Shown in pieces: positions 25,747 through 37,881 of a stretch of 64,000 bases of DNA (its first letter is position 1; every line of letters begins with the position of its first letter). The notes beneath the pieces are model-generated. The model saw only the letters and a list, made by a program, of their open reading frames with translations, did no database searches and was not told where the DNA came from. The translations under genes and the position numbers were made by a program. Source of the stretch: Burkholderia sp. BCC0322 (GTDB taxonomy: Bacteria > Pseudomonadota > Gammaproteobacteria > Burkholderiales > Burkholderiaceae); the NCBI RefSeq assembly GCF_902833045.1, contig NZ_CADFDU010000011.1, positions 124,001-188,000 on the forward strand, read 5' to 3'.

Positions 25747-26739
25747 TTACGCCGCGCCGTCGGGCGGGGCGACCGACTGCTCGATCGCGCCGAAGATCGA
25801 CTTGCCGGCCGTGTCGAACATCTCGATGCGCACGGTATCGCCGTAGCGCATGAACCCGGTCTGCGGCGCGCCGTGCTCGATCGTCTCGAGGCAGCGTTTC
25901 TCGGCGATGCAGCAGTAGCCGCGCTTCGCGTCCTTGTTCGACACCGTGCCCGAGCCGACGATCGAGCCGGCGCGCAGGTTGCGCGTCTTCGCCGCGTGCG
26001 CGATCAGCTGGCCGAAGTGGAACACCATGTCGGTGCCCGCATCGGGCTGACCGACCTTCTTGCCGTTCCAGTGGACGATCATCGGCCGGTGCACGCGGCC
26101 TTCGCGCCATTCGTCGCCGAGCTCGTCGGGCGTCACGGCGACCGGTGCAAATGCGGTGGCCGGCTTGCTCTGGAAGAAGCCGAAGCCCTTCGCGAGCTCG
26201 GCCGGAATCAGGTTGCGCAGCGACACGTCGTTCACGAGCGTGACGAGCCGCACGGCCTTCAGCGCTTCGTCGGGCGTCGCGCTCATCCGCACGTCGCCGG
26301 TGATCACCGCGACTTCCGCCTCGAAATCGATACCCCATTCCTCGGACGGGCACACGACGTCGTCGCGCGGCCCCAGAAAATCGTCGCTGCCGCCCTGGTA
26401 CATCAGCGGGTCGGTCCAGAATTCGGGCGGCATCTCCGCGCCGCGCGCGCGGCGCACGAGCTCGACATGGTTCACATAGGCGGAGCCGTCGGCCCACTGG
26501 AACGCGCGCGGCAGCGGCGCCATGCAGTTGGCCGGATCGAACGCGAACGCATTGCGCGCGCGGCCGTGGTTCAGCGCGTCGTACAGGTCGCGCAGCTGCG
26601 GCGCGTAGAACGCCCAGTCGTCGAGAACGCGCTGCAGCGTCGGCGCGATCGCATCGGCGATCGCCGCGGTGTGCAGGTCGCGCGACACGACGATCAGCTG
26701 GCCGTCGCGCGTGCCGTCCTTCAGCGAAGCAAGTTTCAT
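25747..26739 (-). CDS. Fumarylacetoacetate hydrolase-family protein
   Basis: 330 aa with an N-terminal FAH_N-like domain and the C-terminal FAH domain. Metal and catalytic segments: EWGIDFEAEVAVI, GFGFFQSKPATAF and GTVSNKD. Cleaves C-C bonds of 2,4-diketo acids such as fumarylacetoacetate or aromatic ring-cleavage products. Transcribed away from an IclR regulator across a 156-base gap, a standard layout for aromatic-acid catabolism; the enoyl-CoA hydratase downstream may be in the same pathway. True FahA (tyrosine pathway) is usually about 430 aa, so this is a related hydrolase. Confidence 0.88.
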   Translation of the reverse strand: MKLASLKDGTRDGQLIVVSRDLHTAAIADAIAPTLQRVLDDWAFYAPQLRDLYDALNHGRARNAFAFDPANCMAPLPRAFQWADGSAYVNHVELVRRARGAEMPPEFWTDPLMYQGGSDDFLGPRDDVVCPSEEWGIDFEAEVAVITGDVRMSATPDEALKAVRLVTLVNDVSLRNLIPAELAKGFGFFQSKPATAFAPVAVTPDELGDEWREGRVHRPMIVHWNGKKVGQPDAGTDMVFHFGQLIAHAAKTRNLRAGSIVGSGTVSNKDAKRGYCCIAEKRCLETIEHGAPQTGFMRYGDTVRIEMFDTAGKSIFGAIEQSVAPPDGAA

Positions 26740-26895
26740 AAGGGGGACTCAGCCGTTGTAGTGACGATGGAGGGAATCTATTTTACGATGGTGAATCCCT
26801 GCGGCGCGCCGCGATTGCGCGCGCCGTTTTCGTCCCGGTTTTTCGGCCCGATTTTCCAGCCCGACTCCTGCCGCATTTTCGCGCACCTGCCGCCC

Positions 26896-27762
26896 ATGCC
26901 CGCCAGCCCGCTTCCCGACGACGATCTCGCCGACTCCGACACCGACGACGCCGCTTCCGGCGAGCACGGCGAGAAGGTCCGTTCCGGCATCCAGTCGATC
27001 GAGGTCGGCTTCCGCCTGCTCGACGTGCTGACGAGCGAGCCGCGCGCGATGATGCTGCGCGACCTCGCTCAGCGCGCGGGCATGAGTCCTGCGAAGGCAC
27101 ACCGCTACTTGGTCAGCTTCGCGCGGCTCGGCGTGGTGTCGCAGGATCCCGTCTCGGGCCGCTACGAGCTCGGCGGCTTCGCGCTGCAGATGGGGCTCGC
27201 GCGGCTCGCGCGCGTCGACGGCGTGAAGCTCGCGCGGATCGCGCTGACCGAATTCCGCGACCGGCTCGACCAGACGGTCGGCATCGCCGTGTGGGGCAAC
27301 CAGGGGCCGACGATCGTCCACTGGATGGAATCGAGCCACCCGGCGAAGGCGTCGCTGAAGCTCGGCGACGTGATGCCGCTGCTCGGCTCCGCGACGGGAC
27401 TGCTGTTCGCCGCGTACCTGCCGCGCAGCAAGACTGCCGCGATGCTCGAGCGCGAACTCGCCGATACCCGCCGCTCGCCGCACCACGGCGGCCCGCGCAC
27501 GCTCGACGAGGTCGACGCGGTGCTCGCCGATGTGCGCAGGCACGAGGCCGCGCGCGTCGAGGGGATGCTGCTGCCGACGATCCACGCGTTCTGCATGCCC
27601 GTGTTCGATGCGGTCGGCGAACTCGCGCTCGCGATCGTCGCGCTCGGCCAGGAAGGCTCGTTCGACATCGCATGGGGCGGCGAGATCGACACCGCGCTGC
27701 GCGCCTGCGCGCGGAAACTGTCTTACGAACTCGGCTATAGTCCCGACGCACGCGACGCCTGA
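26896..27762 (+). CDS. IclR-family transcriptional regulator
   Basis: 288 aa. After about 35 acidic residues (LPDDDLADSDTDDA) comes a winged helix-turn-helix (about 38-95; SIEVGFRLLDVLTSEP, MSPAKAHRYLVSF) and the IclR effector domain with LLGSATGLLFAAYLP and the C-terminal cysteine-containing HAFCMPVFD. Likely controls the divergent FAH-family gene, probably from the 26740-26895 region. I use the ATG at 26896; longer frames upstream run through the neighbour's promoter. Confidence 0.88.
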   Translation: MPASPLPDDDLADSDTDDAASGEHGEKVRSGIQSIEVGFRLLDVLTSEPRAMMLRDLAQRAGMSPAKAHRYLVSFARLGVVSQDPVSGRYELGGFALQMGLARLARVDGVKLARIALTEFRDRLDQTVGIAVWGNQGPTIVHWMESSHPAKASLKLGDVMPLLGSATGLLFAAYLPRSKTAAMLERELADTRRSPHHGGPRTLDEVDAVLADVRRHEAARVEGMLLPTIHAFCMPVFDAVGELALAIVALGQEGSFDIAWGGEIDTALRACARKLSYELGYSPDARDA

Positions 27763-27876
27763 CGCCTCCTGCACCCGCCCCGTCACGCAGCGCGAACGCG
27801 CGGCGCATTCGACAGTCCGATTCCTGTGGCGCGCACGGCGCGCCCGACGTCACGCGAACGCTCCGATCCTGTTCCG

Positions 27877-29154
27877 ATGCCCATGCAGCCTGCCGACACC
27901 CGCCCGAGTCACGCTTTGCCCCGCCACTGGCTGCGCGTGGGCATTGCGCTCGTCGTCGTGCTGGTGCTGCACGCGCTCGCCGCGTTCTGGCTGATGCGCA
28001 ACCGCGACGCATTCACGCCGCCCGCGCCCGCCGAAGTCCCCGTGCAGATCGAGCTGCTGAAACCGCAACCGATCGAGCGCCAGCCCGCGCCGCCCGCGCC
28101 AAAGCCGAAGCCGGTCGAGCATCCGGCCGCGCCCGCACCGGCTGCCCCGAAGGGCGCCGCACCGAAACCCGCGCCTGAGCCGGTCCTCACGTCGACGCAA
28201 ACGGCCGAGCACGGCGAGCCGCCGGCCGCCGCGCCCGCAGCGAGTGGCGTGCCGGGCGCATCGGGCGCCGATGCCGCGTCGGCTGCCGGCGCCGCCAGCG
28301 CCGCGACGCCGGGCCCCGCGACGAACGGCGTGAAGTTCGCCGCGCCGCCGTCCGGCGACCTGCAGTACGACACGTTCTACAACGGCATGCAGAACATGAT
28401 CGGCACGATCCACTGGCGCACCGACGGGCGCACCTACGACCTGTCGGTGTCGATGCCCGTGCCGTTCGTCGGCCCGTTCACCTACCGCAGCGAAGGCCGC
28501 ATCGACGCGTTCGGCGTCGCGCCCGACCGCTACGTCGAGAAGCGCGGCAAGCGGCCGGAAGACATCGCGATCTTCAACCGCGAGATCCGGCAGGTCGTGT
28601 TCACGCGCACGCCGAACAACGCGCCGCTGCCCGACGGCGTGCAGGACCGCTTCAGCATGCTGATGCAGTTGTCGGGGCTCGTGCGCGGCAATCCGTCTGC
28701 CTACAAGCCGGGCGTCACGCAACAGTTCTTCGTGATCGACAACAACAGCGGCGAGACCTGGCCGATCACCGTGATCGGCGACGAGCAGGTGCAGACGCAG
28801 ACCGGTATCATCGGCGCGCGGCACTTCATGCGCCTGCCGCGGCGCGACGGCGACACGCGCCGCATCGACATGTGGCTCGCGCCGTCGCTCGGCTGGCTGC
28901 CCGCGCGGCTCGTGCAGACCGAACCGAACGGCGCGCAGATCGAGCTGTTGTGGCATGGCCGGCTCGCGGCGCCGGGCGCGCCATCCGACGAAGAACCCGC
29001 AGGCGCTGCAATGCATGCGCCCGCCGGTGCACCGACGCCCGACGCACCGGCTGCTCCCGCCGCGGAACCGGCACAACCCGCACCGCCGGCCGCCGCGCAA
29101 CCGCCGGCACAACCGGCTGCGCCCTCGCCTGTCACATCGCCTGTCACACAGTGA
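27877..29154 (+). CDS. DUF3108 protein with membrane anchor and Pro/Ala linkers
   Basis: 425 aa. A membrane helix (about residues 20-40; IALVVVLVLHALAAFWL) is followed by a TonB-like Pro/Lys/Ala-rich spacer to about residue 160, the DUF3108 domain (GDLQYDTFYNGMQN, then VEKRGKRPEDIAIFN and IDMWLAPSLGWLPARLVQTE) and a second Pro/Ala-rich tail. DUF3108 has an outer-membrane lipoprotein-carrier-like fold in the periplasm; function unknown. Often next to purine ribonucleotide formyl-transferase genes elsewhere; here it stands alone after the IclR gene. Confidence 0.85.
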   Translation: MPMQPADTRPSHALPRHWLRVGIALVVVLVLHALAAFWLMRNRDAFTPPAPAEVPVQIELLKPQPIERQPAPPAPKPKPVEHPAAPAPAAPKGAAPKPAPEPVLTSTQTAEHGEPPAAAPAASGVPGASGADAASAAGAASAATPGPATNGVKFAAPPSGDLQYDTFYNGMQNMIGTIHWRTDGRTYDLSVSMPVPFVGPFTYRSEGRIDAFGVAPDRYVEKRGKRPEDIAIFNREIRQVVFTRTPNNAPLPDGVQDRFSMLMQLSGLVRGNPSAYKPGVTQQFFVIDNNSGETWPITVIGDEQVQTQTGIIGARHFMRLPRRDGDTRRIDMWLAPSLGWLPARLVQTEPNGAQIELLWHGRLAAPGAPSDEEPAGAAMHAPAGAPTPDAPAAPAAEPAQPAPPAAAQPPAQPAAPSPVTSPVTQ

Positions 29155-29407
29155 ACTCGCGCGTGGACGCGCGCAATTCGGCAATTTCGACCGATTACAG
29201 ATTTCCGCGAAATCGCCGATGACACTCTTTAACAACTATTTCAGTCCACCGGTCGACAATAGGAAACGTTTCATAGACATCGGCTTCTAACCGATACACC
29301 CTACACAACGGGAACAGGGTGTGCAGCGCAAGCCCCTTGAAACCGGCAAGGCTCGCCCCACCTAGGGGACAACAAGGCCAGATGCCACTGCGAAGAGGAG
29401 TGCCGCC
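29155..29407 (+). other. Structured leader region before the DUF3567 gene
   Basis: 253 bases, AT-richer at 29220-29280. A hairpin ACACCCT/AGGGTGT spans 29296-29322, and a second possible stem AGCC..TT/AAGGCT lies at about 29331-29352. The region ends with GAGGAG at 29394-29399, 8 bases before the ATG. No peptide is evident. It could be a regulated 5' leader or a small RNA gene. Confidence 0.4.
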
Positions 29408-29665
29408 ATGCAAATGATCTACAACAGCCCCAACTACTGCGTCGTCGAATTCGCGCCGCAGGCCGGCCACCACCTGATGAACGCCGGCGGATATGAAATC
29501 GTCGACAAGAACGCGCAGCGCGAAATCTTCATCGACGGCGAACTTGCCGAACGATTCCGCGCGCACGTGAAGCAGTTGATCGAGGATGAACCGTCGCTCG
29601 ACGAAGTCGACGAATTCCTCGGACAATTCGACAGCCTGATGATGATGCCCGTCGTGCTGCACTGA
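29408..29665 (+). CDS. DUF3567 family protein
   Basis: 85 aa acidic protein recognised as the beta-proteobacterial DUF3567 family ([47 protein letters not shown]). No signal, membrane helix or catalytic motif. It is nearly always present in Burkholderiales; function unknown. Strong ribosome site and a terminator 78 bases after the stop imply a short, probably well-expressed single-gene mRNA. Confidence 0.9.
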   Translation: MQMIYNSPNYCVVEFAPQAGHHLMNAGGYEIVDKNAQREIFIDGELAERFRAHVKQLIEDEPSLDEVDEFLGQFDSLMMMPVVLH

Positions 29666-29742
29666 CGACCCGCGGCCCGGCGCCTCGTGCGGCCGGGCCA
29701 TTCGCCGCGCACCGACGCGGCGCCCGCGAGCACTCCGATCAT

Positions 29743-29773
29743 GCCCCCGTCCGGTTCGCCGGCGGGGGTTTTC
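29743..29773 (+). terminator. Intrinsic terminator after the DUF3567 gene
   Basis: CCCCCG stem paired with CGGGGG, followed by TTTTC. Confidence 0.75.
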
Positions 29774-29828
29774 ATTTGGCCGCCCGGCCGGCTCGGCGCG
29801 AGGCCGGGCGGCGCCCATGCGCACCGGC

Positions 29829-29834
29829 TACAAT
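29829..29834 (+). promoter_or_regulatory. -10 box of split metH
   Basis: GGCTACAATGA context, 33 bases before the ATG at 29868. No SAM or cobalamin riboswitch could fit between this box and the gene. Confidence 0.5.
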
Positions 29835-29867
29835 GACGGTTTTCCCGTCTTCGCCGGTCTTTCGCCC

Positions 29868-30935
29868 ATGTCTGCGACTCCTCTCGCCGCTTCCGTCCCG
29901 CTCGCCGCGCCCTACACGCGCGGCGCCGCACTGCCTGCGCTGCTCAAATCGCGCATCCTGATCCTCGACGGCGCGATGGGCACGATGATCCAGCGCTACA
30001 AGCTCGACGAAGCCGCGTACCGCGGCGAGCGCTTCAAGGATTTCCCGCGCGACATCAAGGGCAACAACGAGCTGCTGTCGATCACGCAGCCGCAGATCAT
30101 CCGCGAGATCCACGACCAGTACTTCGCGGCCGGCGCCGACATCGTCGAGACCAACACGTTCGGCGCGACGACGGTCGCGCAATCCGACTACGGGATGGAG
30201 GATCTCGTCGTCGAGATGAACATCGAATCGGCAAAGCTCGCACGCGAAGCGGCCGAGCAATACGCGACGCCGGACAAGCCGCGCTTCGTCGCGGGCGCGA
30301 TCGGACCGACGCCGAAGACGGCCAGCATCTCGCCGGACGTCAACGATCCGGGCGCGCGCAACGTCACGTTCGACGAGCTGCGCGCGTCGTACTACCAGCA
30401 GGCGAAGGCGCTGCTCGACGGCGGCGTCGACCTGTTCCTCGTCGAGACGATCTTCGACACGCTGAACGCAAAGGCCGCGCTGTTCGCGCTCGACGAGCTG
30501 TTCGAGGACACCGGCGAGCGCCTGCCGATCATGATCTCGGGCACCGTCACCGATGCGTCGGGCCGGATCCTGTCGGGCCAGACGGTCGAGGCGTTCTGGA
30601 ATTCGCTGCGCCATGCGAAGCCGCTCACATTCGGCCTGAACTGCGCGCTCGGCGCGGCGCTGATGCGCCCGTACATCGCCGAGCTCGCGAAGCTGTGCGA
30701 CACGTACGTGTCGTGCTACCCGAACGCGGGCCTGCCGAACCCGATGAGCGACACCGGCTTCGACGAAACGCCGGACGTCACGTCGGGGCTCCTGAAGGAA
30801 TTCGCGCAAGCCGGGCTCGTGAACCTCGCGGGCGGCTGCTGCGGCACGACGCCCGAACACATCGCCGAGATCGCGAAGGCGCTCGCCGACGTGAAGCCGC
30901 GCCGCTGGCCAAGCCAGTACGGCGACAACGCCTGA
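29868..30935 (+). CDS. metH: Cobalamin-dependent methionine synthase, homocysteine-binding subunit
   Basis: 355 aa, equal to module 1 of E. coli MetH: a (beta/alpha)8 barrel that binds homocysteine through zinc. Motifs: [23 protein letters not shown], the first zinc cysteine in FGLNCALG and the pair in [11 protein letters not shown]. The remaining modules are in the next gene, 42 bases downstream. Start at the ATG 29868 after a TACAAT box; a frame extension to 29817 would include the promoter. Confidence 0.93.
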   Translation: MSATPLAASVPLAAPYTRGAALPALLKSRILILDGAMGTMIQRYKLDEAAYRGERFKDFPRDIKGNNELLSITQPQIIREIHDQYFAAGADIVETNTFGATTVAQSDYGMEDLVVEMNIESAKLAREAAEQYATPDKPRFVAGAIGPTPKTASISPDVNDPGARNVTFDELRASYYQQAKALLDGGVDLFLVETIFDTLNAKAALFALDELFEDTGERLPIMISGTVTDASGRILSGQTVEAFWNSLRHAKPLTFGLNCALGAALMRPYIAELAKLCDTYVSCYPNAGLPNPMSDTGFDETPDVTSGLLKEFAQAGLVNLAGGCCGTTPEHIAEIAKALADVKPRRWPSQYGDNA

Positions 30936-30977
30936 CCCGACCGCCCCACGCCCTTCATTACACGAATTCGCACCGCC

Positions 30978-33695
<2,718 letters not shown>

Positions 33696-33739
33696 TCGAA
33701 GCGAACGGGCGGCCGACCGCCCGTTTGGTCAGACAAAAC

Positions 33740-33769
33740 GAAAAAGCCCGCTCGGAAGCGGGCTTTTTC
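33740..33769. terminator. Bidirectional terminator between metH and the DUF1840 gene
   Basis: AAAAAGCCCGC and GCGGGCTTTTT form a stem with A and T runs on both sides, so it can stop transcription from either direction. Confidence 0.88.
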
Positions 33770-33808
33770 TTGCCTTTCTTGACCTTTCTTACTGCCGGGC
33801 AAGGGAGC

Positions 33809-34132
33809 TCAGAAGCCCCAGTGCACGTCGGCTTCGCCGGCTTTCGCCTCGCGCAGCATCGTGAGGAACGGCGCGACGCGCTGGGCCAGGCTCGGCGGCA
33901 CTTCGTGGTGCGCGTGATCGGCCTCGTCCTCGTGGAAATGGCCGGCGTGCTCGGCGCGCTCCTGCTTCGCCTGCGCGACTGCGCCTTCCAGCTTCGCGAT
34001 CGCGTGGTCCAGTTCGTCGTGCGTAATCACACCGCGCTCGCCCAGTTGCTTGCCGACGAGGCCCAGCACATACACGGCGAAATCCTTCAGCACGTCGAGA
34101 TCCTGTGCCGCCTTGCTCTTGAACGTAATCAT
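33809..34132 (-). CDS. DUF1840 family protein
   Basis: 107 aa. MITFKSKAAQDLDVLKDFA and a His/Glu-rich middle (HAGHFHEDEADHAHH) mark the DUF1840 family. Function unknown; the His cluster could bind metal. The ATG at 34132 is used, since a longer frame has no ribosome site. Divergent from argS. Confidence 0.88.
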   Translation of the reverse strand: MITFKSKAAQDLDVLKDFAVYVLGLVGKQLGERGVITHDELDHAIAKLEGAVAQAKQERAEHAGHFHEDEADHAHHEVPPSLAQRVAPFLTMLREAKAGEADVHWGF

Positions 34133-34243
34133 GACAATACCCTTTTCATCTTGTTGTGCCTGCGCGGCGAAGTTGGGGAACGCCGGCAGACCGGCGTCCG
34201 GCCTCGCGGACGCGGGCCGCCTGAGCGGCATATTAGCACCTGT

Positions 34244-34249
34244 TAAAAT
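34244..34249 (+). promoter_or_regulatory. Candidate -10 box of argS
   Basis: TAAAAT about 84 bases before the argS ATG. The leader includes an inverted repeat CGCGC..GCGCG at about 34266-34285. Confidence 0.4.
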
Positions 34250-34332
34250 TCTGCGATCCCTGAAACGCGCGCTTAAAAAGCGCGCCGGCGGGCCGGCGTT
34301 TCCGGCCGCCACCAACGAAGCCTTCTACCAGC

Positions 34333-36114
34333 ATGCTGCCAGCACACAAACAGACCCTCGAAGCCCTGCTCGCGGATAGCGTCAAGCAGGTCGCACACGC
34401 GCTGAAAGGCGCCGACGCCGCGTTCGTCGCCCCGACCATCACGCTGGAGCGCCCGAAGGTCGCCGCGCACGGCGACGTCGCGTGCAACGTCGCGATGCAG
34501 CTCGCCAAGCCGCTCGGCACGAACCCGCGCCAGCTCGCCGAGCAGATCGTCGCCGCGCTCACCGCCCAGCCGGGCGCGCAAGGCCTCGTCGAAGCCGCCG
34601 AGATCGCCGGCCCCGGCTTCATCAACCTGCGCCTGTCGGCCGCCGCGAAGCAGGCGGTGATCGCCGCCGTGTTCGACCAGGGCCGCGCGTTCGGCACGTC
34701 GGATCGCGAGAAAGGCAAGCAGGTGCTGCTCGAATTCGTGTCGGCGAACCCGACCGGCCCGCTGCACGTCGGCCACGGCCGCCAGGCCGCGCTCGGCGAC
34801 GTGCTCGCGAACGTGATCGCGAGCCAGGGCTACGCGGTGCACCGCGAGTTCTACTACAACGACGCGGGCGTGCAGATCGGCAACCTCGCGATCTCGACGC
34901 AGGCGCGCGCGCGCGGCCTGAAGCCGGGCGACGCGGGCTGGCCGGAAGCCGCGTACAACGGCGAATACATCGCCGACATCGCGCGCGACTACCTGAACGG
35001 CGAAACGGTCGCCGCGTCGGACGGCGAGCCGGTCAAGGGCACGGGCGACGTCGAGGATCTCGACGCGATCCGCAAGTTCGCGGTCACGTACCTGCGTCGC
35101 GAGCAGGACATGGACCTGCAGGCGTTCGGCGTGAGGTTCGACCAGTACTACCTCGAGTCGTCGCTGTACAGCGAAGGCCGCGTCGAGAAGACGGTCGACG
35201 CGCTGGTCAGGGCCGGCATGACCTACGAGCAGGACGGCGCGCTGTGGCTGCGCACGACCGACGAAGGCGACGACAAGGATCGCGTGATGCGCAAGTCGGA
35301 CGGCACGTACACGTACTTCGTGCCGGACGTCGCGTACCACGTGACGAAGTGGGAGCGCGGCTTCACGAAGGTGATCAACATCCAGGGTTCGGACCACCAC
35401 GGCACGATCGCGCGCGTGCGCGCCGGCCTGCAGGGCCTGCACATCGGGATCCCGAAGGGCTATCCCGACTACGTGCTGCACAAGATGGTCACCGTGATGC
35501 GCGACGGCCAGGAAGTGAAGATCTCGAAGCGCGCGGGCAGCTACGTGACGGTGCGCGACCTGATCGAATGGTCGGGTGGCGCGGCGGCGGGCCAGGAAGC
35601 GGCGCCCGACCTGATCGACGAGGCGACCATCACGCGCGGCCGTGACGCGGTGCGCTTCTTCCTGATCTCGCGCAAGGCCGATACCGAGTTCGTGTTCGAC
35701 ATCGACCTCGCGCTGAAACAGAACGACGAAAACCCGGTCTATTACGTCCAGTACGCGCATGCGCGGATCTGCTCGGTGCTCAACGAGCTGAAATCGCGCT
35801 ACAACGTCGACGTTGCGCAGCTGCCGGGCGCCGACCTGTCACAGCTGACGAGCGCGCAAGCGGCGTCGCTGATGCAGAAGCTGGCCGAATACCCGGACAT
35901 GCTCACGCACGCGGCGAACGAGCTGGCACCGCACGCGGTCGCGTTCTACCTGCGCGACCTCGCTGGCGAATTCCACTCGTTCTACAATGCGGAGCGCGTG
36001 CTGGTCGACGACGAAGCGCCGCGCAATGCACGCGCCGCGCTCCTCGCCGCGACCCGGCAGGTGCTCGAGAACGGTCTGGCGGTGCTCGGCGTGTCCGCGC
36101 CCGCCAAGATGTAA
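34333..36114 (+). CDS. argS: Arginyl-tRNA synthetase
   Basis: 593 aa class I aminoacyl-tRNA synthetase. The N-terminal tRNA-contact domain (residues 1-110) precedes the catalytic core with [19 protein letters not shown] (HxGH motif) and the KMSKS-equivalent [13 protein letters not shown]; the C-terminal DALR anticodon domain ends the protein. Charges tRNA-Arg in the cytoplasm. First gene of a likely run argS, SPOR gene, dsbA, SDR. Confidence 0.97.
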   Translation: MLPAHKQTLEALLADSVKQVAHALKGADAAFVAPTITLERPKVAAHGDVACNVAMQLAKPLGTNPRQLAEQIVAALTAQPGAQGLVEAAEIAGPGFINLRLSAAAKQAVIAAVFDQGRAFGTSDREKGKQVLLEFVSANPTGPLHVGHGRQAALGDVLANVIASQGYAVHREFYYNDAGVQIGNLAISTQARARGLKPGDAGWPEAAYNGEYIADIARDYLNGETVAASDGEPVKGTGDVEDLDAIRKFAVTYLRREQDMDLQAFGVRFDQYYLESSLYSEGRVEKTVDALVRAGMTYEQDGALWLRTTDEGDDKDRVMRKSDGTYTYFVPDVAYHVTKWERGFTKVINIQGSDHHGTIARVRAGLQGLHIGIPKGYPDYVLHKMVTVMRDGQEVKISKRAGSYVTVRDLIEWSGGAAAGQEAAPDLIDEATITRGRDAVRFFLISRKADTEFVFDIDLALKQNDENPVYYVQYAHARICSVLNELKSRYNVDVAQLPGADLSQLTSAQAASLMQKLAEYPDMLTHAANELAPHAVAFYLRDLAGEFHSFYNAERVLVDDEAPRNARAALLAATRQVLENGLAVLGVSAPAKM

Positions 36115-36161
36115 GGCAGCAAGCGGCCCGAACCGGGCAGCGAATGGCCGCGGCAGCGCCC

Positions 36162-36213
36162 GCCGTCGGATTACCCGCCGTCGGACAGCCCGCCGTCGGA
36201 TTACCCGCCGTGG
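36162..36213 (+). repeat. 15-bp tandem repeat, about three copies
   Basis: Units of GCCGTCGGATTACCC start at 36162, 36177 (with ACAG variant) and 36192, then a partial copy. It lies between argS and the SPOR-domain gene and is not inside a credible coding frame. Confidence 0.75.
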
Positions 36214-36248
36214 CCTTTTCACGATTCTTTTTGCAGGTGACTCAAGCA

Positions 36249-37154
36249 ATGGCACAACCACGCCGCACTTCGAAACAATCGAAACAAGCCGGAGGAACAT
36301 TTCTTGGAATCGTGCTGGGCCTGATCGTCGGCCTCGCGATCGCGGTGGTGGTGGCGCTCTACATCACGCGTTCGCCGTCGCCGTTCGTGTCGAAGGTCGC
36401 GCCGCCGCCGGCCGACAACGGCGCGAGCCAGCCGCAGCAGTTCGATCCGAACCGCGCGCTGCAGGGCAAGACGCCGGGCCAGCCGGTGCCGCAGGCCGCG
36501 CAGTCCGCGCCGCCGAACACCGCGCCCGGCCAGGCCGCGAACCAGACCCAGGGCGGCCTGCTGCCCGAACCGCAGATCGTCGAAGTGCCGCCGCAGGCCA
36601 ACGGGTCGAGCGGCTCGAACAGCACCGGCAGCGCGAACAACACGACCGCGTCGAACACTACGTCGTCGAGCAATGGCGTCGCCGTCGCGCCGAAGCCGGC
36701 CGACACCACGCCGCCGCCGAAGAAGACGCAGCAAGCGCAGCAGCAACAGCAGCAAGGCGGCGAGGACGACCTCGCACGCTTCGCCGCGCAGAAGCAGGCG
36801 CAGCAAGCCGCCGCGCAAAAGCAGCAACAACAGCAACTGGCCGCGAACACGCCGAAGCCGACCTCGTCGGCCACGGCCGCCGCGGCAGCGAAACCGCCGA
36901 CCGCGAACGACGCGAATACCGGCTACTTCCTGCAGGTTGGCGCGTACAAGACGGAAGGCGACGCCGAGCAGCAGCGCGCGCGCCTCGGTTTCCAGGGCTT
37001 CGAGTCGAAGGTGTCGAAGCGCGATGTCAGCGGCGTGACGTATTTCCGCGTGCGGGTCGGCCCGTTCTCGAAGTTCGAGGATATGAACTCGGCCCGCCAG
37101 CGCCTGTCCGATGCAGGTGTCGACACGGCGGTGATCCGCTTCACGAAGCAGTAA
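36249..37154 (+). CDS. SPOR-domain cell-division protein, FtsN-like
   Basis: 301 aa. Cytoplasmic basic start (MAQPRRTSKQSKQAGG), one membrane helix (about 15-40), a long periplasmic spacer very rich in Gln/Asn/Ala/Pro with QQQ runs, and a C-terminal SPOR domain (about 222-301; GYFLQVGAYKTEGDAEQQRARLGFQGF) that binds denuded septal peptidoglycan. This is the FtsN layout, and the place between argS and dsbA is conserved in Burkholderia. The start is the ATG at 36249. Confidence 0.88.
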   Translation: MAQPRRTSKQSKQAGGTFLGIVLGLIVGLAIAVVVALYITRSPSPFVSKVAPPPADNGASQPQQFDPNRALQGKTPGQPVPQAAQSAPPNTAPGQAANQTQGGLLPEPQIVEVPPQANGSSGSNSTGSANNTTASNTTSSSNGVAVAPKPADTTPPPKKTQQAQQQQQQGGEDDLARFAAQKQAQQAAAQKQQQQQLAANTPKPTSSATAAAAAKPPTANDANTGYFLQVGAYKTEGDAEQQRARLGFQGFESKVSKRDVSGVTYFRVRVGPFSKFEDMNSARQRLSDAGVDTAVIRFTKQ

Positions 37155-37223
37155 GCAACCGGCCGAGCCCACTCAGAACCCGTTACGTCCCGTAACCCGA
37201 GCAACTGATTCGACGTTCACAAC

Positions 37224-37862
37224 ATGAAAAAACTGCTTAGCACGCTCCTTCTGTCCCTGGGCCTGGCCGCCGGCCTCGCGCAGGCTTCGCCCGCCGCGCC
37301 GGTCGCCGGCAAGGACTTCGAGGTGATGAAGTCGCCGCAGCCGGTGTCCGCGCCGGCCGGCAAGGTCGAGGTGATCGAGTTCTTCTGGTACGGCTGCCCG
37401 CACTGCTACGAATTCGAGCCGACGATCGAGGCCTGGGTGAAGAAGCAAGGCAACAACATCGACTTCAAGCGCGTCCCGGTCGCATTCCGTGACGATTTCG
37501 TCCCGCACTCGAAGCTGTTCTACGCGGTGTCCGCGCTCGGTATCTCAGAGAAGGTCACGCCGGCGATCTTCAACGCGATCCACAAGCAGAAGAACTACCT
37601 GCTGACGCCGCAGGCGCAGGCCGACTTCCTGGCCACGCAAGGCGTCGACAAGAAGAAGTTCATGGACGCGTACAACTCGTTCAGCGTGCAGGGCGAAGTG
37701 AACCAGTCGGCCAAGCTGCTGAAGGACTACGCGATCGACGGCGTGCCGACGGTCGTCGTCCAGGGCAAGTACAAGACGGGCCCCGCTTATGCGAACAGCA
37801 TCCCGGGCACGGCCCAGGTGCTTGACTTCCTCGTGAAGCAGGTTCAGGACAAGAAGCTCTGA
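37224..37862 (+). CDS. dsbA: Periplasmic thiol:disulfide interchange protein DsbA
   Basis: 212 aa. Signal peptide (MKKLLSTLLLSLGLAAGLAQA), then a thioredoxin fold with inserted helical domain; active site CPHC at residues 58-61 and the cis-Pro loop GVPTVVV. Oxidises cysteines of exported proteins and is reoxidised by DsbB. Twenty bases before the SDR gene. Confidence 0.96.
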   Translation: MKKLLSTLLLSLGLAAGLAQASPAAPVAGKDFEVMKSPQPVSAPAGKVEVIEFFWYGCPHCYEFEPTIEAWVKKQGNNIDFKRVPVAFRDDFVPHSKLFYAVSALGISEKVTPAIFNAIHKQKNYLLTPQAQADFLATQGVDKKKFMDAYNSFSVQGEVNQSAKLLKDYAIDGVPTVVVQGKYKTGPAYANSIPGTAQVLDFLVKQVQDKKL

Positions 37863-37881
37863 TCCCCGCCCGCGCGCCGGC

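Noticed and set aside
29774-29867. SAM or cobalamin riboswitch upstream of metH
   Set aside because: The leader after the -10 box is about 30 bases, too short for either aptamer, and no B12-box sequence is seen.
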